Part shown: positions 43,345 through 50,616 of the stretch, in pieces
Numbering within the stretch: position 1 is the first letter of the stretch
How the letters are laid out: the number at the start of each line of letters is the position of its first letter
Source: HGM04593 sp045588485
Lineage (GTDB): Bacteria; Bacteroidota; Bacteroidia; Bacteroidales; Bacteroidaceae
Assembly: GCA_045588485.1 (NCBI GenBank)
Contig: JAZNEI010000067.1
Coordinates: 1-52,324, forward strand
DNA length: 52,324 bases
Direction: 5' to 3'
Translations under genes and position numbers: made by a program
The notes under the pieces: generated by a model
The model's database searches: none
The model's input: only the letters and a program-made list of their open reading frames with translations
Told to the model about the DNA's origin: nothing

Positions 43345-43908
43345 ATGGACTCAGAAATAGCAACAGAGCAGAGCAATGAGTGGTTTGTACTGCGCGTAAC
43401 ATATCAACGTGAATTGTTAGCAAAAGAACAATTCGACACATTGGGAATCCCCTGCTTTGTACCTATGAAAACAGTTCGTAAACCCGATAAAAACGGGAAA
43501 TACGTAAAAAAAAGAGTATCTGCTTTACATAATTACATTTTTGTAAATAGCAACAGAAAGTGTATTGACAACATAAAACTTACGAAAATCCCATGGCTAC
43601 GCTATATTATAAGCAAGAATGGTGATAATCCGAAACAAGTTTTAACCGTTCCACGAAAGCAGATGCTTGATTTTATTGCAGTGGCAGGTAGTGACGATGA
43701 ACGAATAGAGTACATCAGTGAAGAGCAGATGCACCTGGCAAAAGGTGATCGTGTACGCATCCTCAGCGGACCGTTTGAAGGAGTTGAAGGAATTTTTATG
43801 AAAATAAACAATAAAAGGGGGCGTAGCGTCGTTGTAAAGATAGAGGGTATTACTGCTGTTGCTACAACTTCAATACCAGCCATTTTGGTTGAAAAGATTG
43901 ATTATTAA
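43345..43908 (+). CDS. upxY: UpxY/NusG-like transcription antiterminator
   Basis: The 187-residue protein has a NusG-like N-terminal domain (about 10-115; EWFVLRVTYQRELLAKEQF, with PCFVPMKT) and a KOW domain (about 130-175; LAKGDRVRILSGPFEGVEGIF). It matches the UpxY family, the NusG paralogues that let Bacteroides capsule operons escape early termination. UpxY acts on RNA polymerase, usually from the first gene of its own operon, and is normally paired with UpxZ; no UpxZ is present. The only gene downstream in the run is the WecA/TagO-type transferase 39 bases on. Confidence 0.88.
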   Translation: MDSEIATEQSNEWFVLRVTYQRELLAKEQFDTLGIPCFVPMKTVRKPDKNGKYVKKRVSALHNYIFVNSNRKCIDNIKLTKIPWLRYIISKNGDNPKQVLTVPRKQMLDFIAVAGSDDERIEYISEEQMHLAKGDRVRILSGPFEGVEGIFMKINNKRGRSVVVKIEGITAVATTSIPAILVEKIDY

Positions 43909-43947
43909 GAGAGTCAATATTAACAATAACAAAAAACAGTTTAACGA

Positions 43948-45117
43948 ATGTCTATTTCATTATTATACCATCTTATTATTCCTTTTCTTGTGGCATTTAT
44001 AGCAACATTATGGATTCATCCTAAAGTATTAAAGATTGCCATAATGAAAAACCTTGTAGACAACCCCGATGCGCGTAAGCTACAGCGTCGTCCAACCCCT
44101 GTAATGGGAGGATTGGCTGTCTTTTTTGGTCTGTTGCTTGGTATGTGCAGCTCACAACTAATAGAATCGAGTCATATATTCATTTATCTGGCAGTAATGA
44201 GCATAATGCTATATATTGGAACAATTGACGACATTTTAGACCTCTCTCCAAAATTGAGATTCCTCATAGAGATTGCTGTAATAATTATACTGATGAAAGT
44301 TACCGGACATTCAATCAACAATTTCTTTGGCTTATGGGGATTGCAGGATATCCCCATCTGGTGCGCTGCACCACTGACTATTGTTGCCGCAGTCGGTATA
44401 ATAAATGCCATAAATCTCATTGACGGTGTAAATGGTCTTTCGACAGGTTTTTGCATTATGGCATGCTCATTATTTGCAATTCTCTTTGTACTTTCGGACA
44501 ACACAACCATGGCTATTATTGCAATGTCAGCAGCAGGTGCAATAATTCCATTCTTCCTACACAACGTCTTTGGTAGCAACACACGTATGTTTATTGGAGA
44601 CGGTGGTGCGCTTGTCATGGGAGTCATAATGTCGATATTTATCATTAACATCCTATGTTCCGACTCATTAAGTGCAAATCTTACAGAGAAAAACATTGGA
44701 CTTATCCCCTTCTGTTTGGCTGTTTTATCAGTTCCCGTATTTGACACTCTGCGTGTAATGACAATGCGTATGATACGTGGAACATCACCTTTCAATCCCG
44801 ATAAGACACACCTGCACCATCTGTTTATAGACCTTGGTTTCTCACACGTAGGCACAACGCTCTCGATACTCAGCCTCAACACACTTGTTGTTCTCTCTTG
44901 GTTGATATCATTCCTTATGGGCGCATCGGTTGACATACAGTTGTATGTAGTACTATTTTTCAGCATACTCATTACATTTGTATTCTACCGCTTCACACGC
45001 CAACAGATAAGAAAAAATACTAAATTTTATCGAATGCTCAACTCACTGAGCCATTATACACATATTGAAAGACAGAACTTTTGGAAGAAATTAGAAACTT
45101 TTATCGACCGTTTCTAA
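43948..45117 (+). CDS. WecA/TagO-type undecaprenyl-phosphate sugar-1-phosphate transferase
   Basis: The 389-residue protein has about 10-11 transmembrane segments. DNPDARKLQRRPTPVMGG, Asp94-Asp95 in GTIDDILDL, Asp159 in NLIDGVNGLSTG, GDGGAL and the His-rich HLHHLF at 288-293 are the classic polyprenyl-phosphate sugar-1-phosphate transferase motifs. It transfers a HexNAc-1-phosphate from the UDP-sugar to undecaprenyl phosphate and starts a lipid-linked glycan. It lies after upxY and is convergent with the T9SS plug gene. Whether the glycan is capsule, O-antigen-like or an O-glycan cannot be told. Confidence 0.93.
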   Translation: MSISLLYHLIIPFLVAFIATLWIHPKVLKIAIMKNLVDNPDARKLQRRPTPVMGGLAVFFGLLLGMCSSQLIESSHIFIYLAVMSIMLYIGTIDDILDLSPKLRFLIEIAVIIILMKVTGHSINNFFGLWGLQDIPIWCAAPLTIVAAVGIINAINLIDGVNGLSTGFCIMACSLFAILFVLSDNTTMAIIAMSAAGAIIPFFLHNVFGSNTRMFIGDGGALVMGVIMSIFIINILCSDSLSANLTEKNIGLIPFCLAVLSVPVFDTLRVMTMRMIRGTSPFNPDKTHLHHLFIDLGFSHVGTTLSILSLNTLVVLSWLISFLMGASVDIQLYVVLFFSILITFVFYRFTRQQIRKNTKFYRMLNSLSHYTHIERQNFWKKLETFIDRF

Positions 45118-45129
45118 ACCGACATAAGG

Positions 45130-45181
45130 AAAGGATAAACAGCGGGCATCTACGACAAAAGGTGCCCGCTGTTTATCCTTT
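45130..45181. terminator. Bidirectional terminator between wecA-like and plug genes
   Basis: Perfect 19-bp stem (45130-45148 with 45163-45181), core AACAGCGGGCA/TGCCCGCTGTT, loop of 14. Its last base abuts the stop codon of the plug gene at 45182. Confidence 0.93.
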
Positions 45182-46423
45182 TCAATGACGGAAATAGAGC
45201 TGCTGTACACCGATTAATCTATCATATCGCGCACCCGGTTCAGAATGATATATATAAATGAGATACTCATTCTCGGTATTAAAAAAATCACCTTCGGCAT
45301 AGTCGGTATATGCACGCTGTTCCCCTTTAGGCAACCACACATATTGGTAGTTGTGTACACCGAATTTCATAAGTTGCGTAGTGACATAAGCACCCTTGGC
45401 ATCGTCATATTGCAGTTTATTAGAGGATACAAACCTGTTGCCCCAATAATCGCCTAAGAGATAATAGTCGCCCCCGACACGAAAAGGTGCTTTAAGGGCA
45501 AAATGCACAAGAGCATAATCGGCTTCCATAAGACTGCCGTATCCTTCAAGAGTATTTATATAGAAACGGCCATTCTCGTCACGCACATTAGAATAGCTGC
45601 GCGATGGCGAATCGGTAAAAAGCTGTGCATGATAATAAGGCTCATCATATACTACACTCTCGACATTCATCCCTGGAGAGTAAGGGTCGGTAATCTCAAA
45701 ACGACGATACTCGTTTCCTGCATCGAAAATAAGTTTGCTATTATGCACATACTCCAAACGTCCCGAACTTATATATGTAGGCCTAATGCCATCGACGAAA
45801 TTATCGAGACGACGATTCTGAAACACACGTACTTTAACATCTGTTGCGGGCGAAGATATATTATAAGAGGCAAAATTAACACAGAAACTCACCTGTTGGT
45901 GAGTGGTATTCCTATCAATCTCAGTATCTGAGCTAATCTGCGCTTCGATACCAACACGAGGCTCGACAACCGAAAAGCCAAAGAGTGCCACCGGCACATC
46001 GCTATCTGCTTCATCATCGTAAAGCTCAACCTTATAATTACCCGATACCTTCAAAGAAACATCCTCATTGGGCAGATAGAATTGATAGCGCGAATAGAGC
46101 TGCGTTGTATTTTCCGAGGTCTGCCAATCCTCTATGGGACGGTCGTTGAAACCATCAAGATAATCTATAGGGAACAACTCCGACTGCGTCCAATCGGCAT
46201 TACAGTGGATTATTCTATAAGTGTAACGACGGTATGTGTGCGACAACTCATCGAACGAAAAACAAATCTCGTCATCACTGCCAAGTGTAAGCACCGGAAC
46301 AGCATCCCAACGTTCGTTCAACTGCATCTGCAAAGCGCGGATATCAGAAGAACGAGATTCGGTAAACTGTGCCCACAACGACAGTGGCAGAAAAAGAATC
46401 AACAACAAAAAAGTCCTACTCAT
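45182..46423 (-). CDS. Type IX secretion system plug protein (DUF5103)
   Basis: The 413-residue protein has a signal peptide (FLLLILFLPLSLWAQ). The N-terminal stretch RTYRIIHCNADWTQSEL-type strand, LDGFNDRPIEDWQTSENT and YQFYLPNEDVSLKVSGNYK are typical of DUF5103. These proteins are annotated as the periplasmic plug that closes the T9SS outer membrane translocon (SprA) when it is not occupied by cargo. Its presence, with the T9SS-like tails in GH95 and GH20, supports a working T9SS in this organism. No other T9SS gene is present, as is usual for this scattered system. Confidence 0.86.
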   Translation of the reverse strand: MSRTFLLLILFLPLSLWAQFTESRSSDIRALQMQLNERWDAVPVLTLGSDDEICFSFDELSHTYRRYTYRIIHCNADWTQSELFPIDYLDGFNDRPIEDWQTSENTTQLYSRYQFYLPNEDVSLKVSGNYKVELYDDEADSDVPVALFGFSVVEPRVGIEAQISSDTEIDRNTTHQQVSFCVNFASYNISSPATDVKVRVFQNRRLDNFVDGIRPTYISSGRLEYVHNSKLIFDAGNEYRRFEITDPYSPGMNVESVVYDEPYYHAQLFTDSPSRSYSNVRDENGRFYINTLEGYGSLMEADYALVHFALKAPFRVGGDYYLLGDYWGNRFVSSNKLQYDDAKGAYVTTQLMKFGVHNYQYVWLPKGEQRAYTDYAEGDFFNTENEYLIYIYHSEPGARYDRLIGVQQLYFRH

Positions 46424-46507
46424 AAAATAAATACAATCATTCCGTGGCTAAGATAAGTAATTAAACCGAAAAAGTGAGTATATTTACAAAATATAACCAA
46501 CATATCC

Positions 46508-47368
46508 ATGAAAAATTTTTACAACACAATCATAACAGCTTTTTTGTTAGCATATTGCACTACAGCTTTTTCTCAGCAGTTTGTATACACCCCCGACGAC
46601 AGTATAATCGTTGAAAAGGCATTAAGCCATGCATTGGATTGCAAGGAAAAGGAGAATATCTCGGCAACGGCGCAGATGTTCTTAGGTCTACCTTATGTAG
46701 CCTCGACCTTAGACAGTTGCAACACCGAGAGAATAGTAATAAACACAAGAGAATTCGACTGCACCACATTTGTTGAGACAGTTACAGCCATTGCAATAAC
46801 CGCTGAAAGCGGCAACAGAAATTTCAGCGAATTCTGCCGTACACTTCAACTACTGCGTTACCGCAATGGAATATGTAACGGATACACCAGCCGACTGCAC
46901 TATATTTCGCAATGGATTGCCGACAGTTGCAAACGTGGTATAATAGAAGAGATAATAACCGAGTCGCATACAGCCACACAAGAATTGTATCTCAACTTCA
47001 TGAGCACCTATCCATCGAGTTACAGACAATTAAAAGAGAATCCCACTCTCATTGCCCAAATAGACAAATTAGAGCAACCGTTCAGAGGTATCAATATAAA
47101 ATATATACCCAAAAGCGCACTCAATGGCAGCCCTACTCTTTTGGGGATTAAAGATGGAGATATTCTTGCGCTTGTGACCTCTATTAAAGGATTAGACGTA
47201 ACTCACGTTGGCATTGCCCGCTGGATTAACGGTCGCCTGCACCTTGTACACGCATCAAGCGGCAAGGGCATAACTATAATCGATGAGCAGACACTCTACG
47301 ATTATATGCGTAACAAAAAGAGCAGTTTGGGAGTGAGAGTATTCCGGGTTCGGAATATTCAGAAATAG
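46508..47368 (+). CDS. DUF1460 amidase-like protein
   Basis: The 286-residue protein has a signal peptide (ITAFLLAYCTTAFSQ). The family hallmark is REFDCTTFVETV, with Cys85 as the probable nucleophile. HVGIARW and HLVHASSGKG would supply His. DUF1460 proteins have an N-acetylmuramoyl-L-alanine amidase-like, NlpC-like fold, so a periplasmic cell-wall or amide hydrolysis role is likely. It is divergent from the plug gene across 84 bases, which contain no exact promoter match. Confidence 0.86.
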   Translation: MKNFYNTIITAFLLAYCTTAFSQQFVYTPDDSIIVEKALSHALDCKEKENISATAQMFLGLPYVASTLDSCNTERIVINTREFDCTTFVETVTAIAITAESGNRNFSEFCRTLQLLRYRNGICNGYTSRLHYISQWIADSCKRGIIEEIITESHTATQELYLNFMSTYPSSYRQLKENPTLIAQIDKLEQPFRGINIKYIPKSALNGSPTLLGIKDGDILALVTSIKGLDVTHVGIARWINGRLHLVHASSGKGITIIDEQTLYDYMRNKKSSLGVRVFRVRNIQK

Positions 47369-47410
47369 GAATTATCAACTTTTATATATTGCAATATTTA
47401 AGAGTTGATA

Positions 47411-47442
47411 TTTGGCAAATAGGAAGAAAGAGAGTAATTTTG
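47411..47442 (+). promoter_or_regulatory. Promoter of the GT10 gene
   Basis: TTTG (47411-47414) and TAATTTTG (47435-47442) are 20 bases apart, both exact. The ATG lies 45 bases downstream. Confidence 0.82.
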
Positions 47443-47487
47443 TCTCTCGAATTTAAGAATATCTCATAAATCATATCCATTCTTAAT

Positions 47488-48531
47488 ATGTATAAAGTTT
47501 TATTTATCAGTGGTAAGGGCGATAAAGAGAAATGGATTCTGCGTCAGACACCCGGTAACAAAGGCATCTCGAGATGTGGAAAATACAAGTTCTACATCAA
47601 TGAAATAATTCCCGACCCCGACTTTGTTGTTATTCGTGGAAAATCATTAAAAAACGACACTGAATTTAATGTAGCCCCCGAAAACATTGTACTCTCGACC
47701 AGCGAGCCATATTCTGTGCTTGCCTATCCTGCCGATTATTGTAAACAGTTTGGAATGGTATGTTCGTGTCAAGAGAATCTGAAACATAAGAATGTCATCT
47801 ACACCCCGGCTCTTATTTTTTGGTTTGTGGGTGCTGTATTTGGAAAGGATGGAGTAAAGAGCCGCATCAGTTATGATGAGTTCAAGAGCATGGAATTGCC
47901 CAAGAAAGAGAAGCTAATCTCTGTTGTCACAAGCAACAAAGCATTTACCCAAGGCCATCAGGACAGAATACAATTTGTAGAAAAACTGAAAGCATATTAT
48001 GGCGACAAATTAGATGTCTTTGGCCGAGGATACAACTCTTTCGATGACAAATGGGATGTACTTGCGCCTTATAAATACCACATTGCAATAGAAAATTCCG
48101 AGTCGAAATATTATTGGACTGAGAAACTTTCTGATTGCTATCTTGCCGGCAGCTTCCCAATATACTATGGCTGCAAGAATGTCCATGAATATTTTTCCGA
48201 AGATGCATATTGCAAGATTAACATTCACGATTTTGAGGCAAGTGTAAAAGCAATAGATAAATTAATTGCCGAAGATGTTTACGAGCAGCGCCGAGAAGCA
48301 CTGGAAAAAAGCAAAGAACTTGTTCTCGAAGATTATAATATGTTCAACTATATTGCTTCGTGTCTCGACCGCCTCGACCCCAATGCTCCAAAGAGCAAGG
48401 TAGTAATTCATCCGGCAAAGTCAATGCACGATATGCATAATATTTACCTCTATATTTTTAAACGCAATATTTTTAAGATAAAAGAGTTCTTCCGTTCGAT
48501 GTTTAAAGGAAAATCAATATTGAAAAAATAA
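47488..48531 (+). CDS. GT10 family fucosyltransferase
   Basis: The 347-residue protein has the GT10 core HIAIENSESKYYWTEKLSD followed by CYLAGSFPIYYGC, the standard GDP-fucose-binding signature of alpha-1,3/1,4-fucosyltransferases. No signal peptide or transmembrane segment is evident, which fits bacterial cytoplasmic enzymes. It would fucosylate a lipid-linked or O-linked glycan at the inner face. GDP-fucose could come from GDP-mannose (manC), but the GMD/Fcl enzymes are not in the window. It stands alone with its own promoter and is convergent with the GT2 gene. Confidence 0.92.
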   Translation: MYKVLFISGKGDKEKWILRQTPGNKGISRCGKYKFYINEIIPDPDFVVIRGKSLKNDTEFNVAPENIVLSTSEPYSVLAYPADYCKQFGMVCSCQENLKHKNVIYTPALIFWFVGAVFGKDGVKSRISYDEFKSMELPKKEKLISVVTSNKAFTQGHQDRIQFVEKLKAYYGDKLDVFGRGYNSFDDKWDVLAPYKYHIAIENSESKYYWTEKLSDCYLAGSFPIYYGCKNVHEYFSEDAYCKINIHDFEASVKAIDKLIAEDVYEQRREALEKSKELVLEDYNMFNYIASCLDRLDPNAPKSKVVIHPAKSMHDMHNIYLYIFKRNIFKIKEFFRSMFKGKSILKK

Positions 48532-48575
48532 AATTAAAGAGTGAGAAACTTCAAAAGCATTCTCACTCTTTAATT
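48532..48575. terminator. Bidirectional terminator between GT10 and GT2
   Basis: Perfect 16-bp stem (48532-48547 with 48560-48575), core AAGAGTGAGAA/TTCTCACTCTT, loop of 12, between convergent genes. Confidence 0.92.
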
Positions 48576-48592
48576 ATTCTATCCGACCTCAA

Positions 48593-49414
48593 TTAATGCA
48601 ACTGCTTTATACCATTCGGCGTTTCAATAATTCCCGAACGACGTGTGTTGCGACGTATAGCACGATTTTTTTCAATAGACTCTTTTGTCTTATAAGGACG
48701 TTTATGGTCGAGGTGCAGAACTATTGCCGAATAGCGTATCTGCTTAGATTTTATACCCAGATTAAATAGTCGTTCACCAAATTCTCTATCCTGCCCACCA
48801 TACTGCATCTCCTCGTTGTAACCATTGATTCTCATCATATCTTCGCGCCATCCCGATGCATTGCAACCGTTCCATGTAGCTTTGGCAGGTGTAATAAAAT
48901 TCATAAAAGCTGCAAATCCTTTACTTCTAAACAATTTTGTACATTTAAAAGAAGAGGGAAGCCCCTGAGCCTTTAGCCATTTTAAGTCAAATGCACGTTT
49001 GCTCGACACATCCTCATACACAAGCTGTTTGCTTATATCCATGGGAAGCTTAAAATAACCACCGGACAGCAGATAACCTTTCTCTGCAAAGCTTTCATGA
49101 GTCTCGATGAAGTCTTCGCGCGGAATACAATCCTGATCAGTAAAAATAAGATATTCCGACTCTGATGCAATGAGAGCACTATTAAGTATACGTGATTTCT
49201 GGAAGCCATTATCCTCGTGCCATACATGCTTCAGCGGTAAACGGTCTCTGAAACTATCTATTAACTCTTTTGTATCATTGCGTGAACCATCGTCGGCAAT
49301 AACAATTTCATCAGCCATACGTGTCTGATGCAAATAACCCCACAAGGTTTTTTCCAACCAAGCGGGATTGTTGTATGTGGATATTACTACTCCTATTGTT
49401 TTTGGTTTACTCAT
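48593..49414 (-). CDS. GT2 family glycosyltransferase with galactosyltransferase-like C-terminus
   Basis: From MSKPKTIGVVISTYNN the protein has 273 residues; a frame 38 residues longer crosses the promoter repeat and is rejected. The GT-A core includes EIVIADDGS and IFTDQDCIPRED (DxD-like). The C-terminus carries GQDREFGERLFNLGIK, as in the Glyco_transf_7C group. The sugar and acceptor are unknown; a role in O-glycan or surface glycan assembly with the GT10 is an inference. The promoter lies in a structured repeat. Confidence 0.88.
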   Translation of the reverse strand: MSKPKTIGVVISTYNNPAWLEKTLWGYLHQTRMADEIVIADDGSRNDTKELIDSFRDRLPLKHVWHEDNGFQKSRILNSALIASESEYLIFTDQDCIPREDFIETHESFAEKGYLLSGGYFKLPMDISKQLVYEDVSSKRAFDLKWLKAQGLPSSFKCTKLFRSKGFAAFMNFITPAKATWNGCNASGWREDMMRINGYNEEMQYGGQDREFGERLFNLGIKSKQIRYSAIVLHLDHKRPYKTKESIEKNRAIRRNTRRSGIIETPNGIKQLH

Positions 49415-49440
49415 GGTGAGTTCTTTTTCACTATTTACCG

Positions 49441-49448
49441 CAAAAATA
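49441..49448 (-). promoter_or_regulatory. -7 element of the GT2 promoter
   Basis: TATTTTTG on the minus strand is an exact TAnnTTTG match, 26 bases before the ATG at 49414. A CTTG lies 23 bases upstream, in the stem of the repeat. Confidence 0.55.
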
Positions 49449-49525
49449 CGAACAAACGAGCAAAAAAATACCAAGGTTGCTTGATTTTTTTTCACAGCGA
49501 GTGCAGTATATGTTCGCAGTTTCTG
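49441..49525 (-). repeat. Diverged copy of the promoter-bearing structured repeat
   Basis: On the minus strand this aligns with 28628-28711: both have a stem-loop, ACTCGCT, a second stem-loop, then GCTCGTTT and a TATxTTTGC -7 element. The first stem is GCAG-AAA-CTGC here and GAGG-TAAA-CCTC there; the second is CAAG-CAAC-CTTG here and CAAGC-CT-GCTTG there. Changes on the two arms of the first stem compensate each other. Confidence 0.8.
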
Positions 49526-49540
49526 CAAAGATACATAAAG

Positions 49541-49654
49541 ATGGTTAATAAAACAATTTTATTCCTAGTTTTTAGATATGCGGTTACATACCTCGATACA
49601 AAAGAAAGCAACACATTCAATCTTCTCCCCAATGTACCGCTTTTCATAATTTAA
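49541..49654 (+). CDS. Possible small protein, 37 residues (doubtful)
   Basis: An ATG frame of 37 residues begins with a hydrophobic stretch (ILFLVFRYAV) and ends at TAA 49652-49654. I recognise no homologue. GCAAAGATA, a common Bacteroidota motif after promoters, lies just before it. Its stop overlaps the AAGGAG site of the next tiny frame by two bases. It may well be chance. Confidence 0.15.
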   Translation: MVNKTILFLVFRYAVTYLDTKESNTFNLLPNVPLFII

Positions 49655-49676
49655 GGAGATGTGATTATGGGTATAT

Positions 49677-49729
49677 ATAATGACAATCGCATACACCCCT
49701 TGTAAAGAGCACTATGCGATTGTCATTAT
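49677..49729. terminator. Bidirectional terminator downstream of the OmpA gene
   Basis: Perfect 17-bp stem (49677-49693 with 49713-49729), core TGACAATCGCATA/TATGCGATTGTCA, loop of 19. It lies 28 bases after the stop codon of the OmpA gene (minus strand). Confidence 0.88.
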
Positions 49730-49757
49730 GCGAATTAAACAACTTGAAAATTATAGG

Positions 49758-50447
49758 TTATTTCAACTGACCGTTGTTAGCTGCGTTAATCATGGCCTCG
49801 CTAGCATACATATAAACCTCGACACGACGATTCTGTGCGCGTCCTGCTGCTGTTGAGTTATCAGCAACAGGTTCCTTTGAACCAAAGCCCTCGACATTCT
49901 TAATCTGGCTTGCAGAAACACCAAGCGATTTCAAATACTCGGCAACCGAGTTAGCACGGTTAAGAGAAAGAGGGTCGTTTATTGCATCGCTACCGGTAGA
50001 ATCGGTGTGACCAAAAATAGCAACGTCGGCATCGTTATACTCCTTAAGTACCTGAGCAAACTGGGTAAGATTCTTCTTGGCCTCGTCATTGAGATTATAT
50101 TTATTAGTTGCAAAAAGAACACCCGAATCGAATGTAACCTTAACAGCTGTAAGATTATTTGCATCTGTTACAGTTTCAACAGTTGCATTCTTCACCTCGG
50201 CAGCAGCCTCGGCTGCTTTATCCATTCTGCGACCGATGATAGCTCCCGTGCCAGCTCCTACAGCGGTACCGACAGCTGCACCAACAGCCTTATTTCCTGC
50301 AAAGTGGCCAACCAAAAGACCTAATGCCGCACCACCGGCTGCACCAAGCATACTTCCTTTTGCTGTATTGTTAAGACTACCGCATCCACTAAGAACGATA
50401 AGTGCGCAAAGAGCAACACTGATTGACTTCAAAAAATTAGCTTTCAT
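49758..50447 (-). CDS. OmpA-family lipoprotein with glycine-zipper segment
   Basis: The 229-residue protein has a lipoprotein signal (LCALIVLSGCGS). Residues about 32-72 form a Gly/Ala-rich glycine-zipper hairpin (GAAGGAALGLLVGHFAG, GAAVGTAVGAGTGAIIG). The C-terminal OmpA domain (about 105-220) shows NDADVAIFGHTDSTGSD and NRANSVAEYLKSLG plus GRAQNRRVEVYM, the peptidoglycan-binding signature. It should tether the outer membrane to the cell wall. The family is widespread in Bacteroidota. Confidence 0.93.
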   Translation of the reverse strand: MKANFLKSISVALCALIVLSGCGSLNNTAKGSMLGAAGGAALGLLVGHFAGNKAVGAAVGTAVGAGTGAIIGRRMDKAAEAAAEVKNATVETVTDANNLTAVKVTFDSGVLFATNKYNLNDEAKKNLTQFAQVLKEYNDADVAIFGHTDSTGSDAINDPLSLNRANSVAEYLKSLGVSASQIKNVEGFGSKEPVADNSTAAGRAQNRRVEVYMYASEAMINAANNGQLK

Positions 50448-50559
50448 ACCTTATATTAATTTATTAAATAATCGTTATACTACCAATATTTCCCGAATCT
50501 TGGGGCTAAGATACAAAAAAACTCTTATAACAATATACAACAGAGAGTATATATAAATT

Positions 50560-50575
50560 TATTTTTGTATTTTTG
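50560..50575 (+). promoter_or_regulatory. Two overlapping candidate -7 elements for proS
   Basis: TATTTTTG occurs twice in tandem (50560-50567 and 50568-50575). The ATG at 50617 is 41 bases after the second. No exact TTTG at -33 is seen. Confidence 0.45.
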
Positions 50576-50616
50576 CAAAATATAGTGCGAAGATAATAAA
50601 AAAAACAATAAGTAAT

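Larger units (their letters stand above)
49415..49757. other. Gene-free interval with promoter repeat, tiny ORFs and terminator
   Basis: This 343-base interval holds the structured repeat at 49441-49525, an uncertain 37-codon frame at 49541-49654, a 12-codon frame at 49667-49705 preceded by AAGGAG, and a terminator at 49677-49729. Confidence 0.55.

Noticed and set aside
44184..44972. 262-codon frame opposite the WecA-like gene
   Set aside because: It is antisense to membrane segments and conserved motifs of the transferase; long open shadows are expected there.
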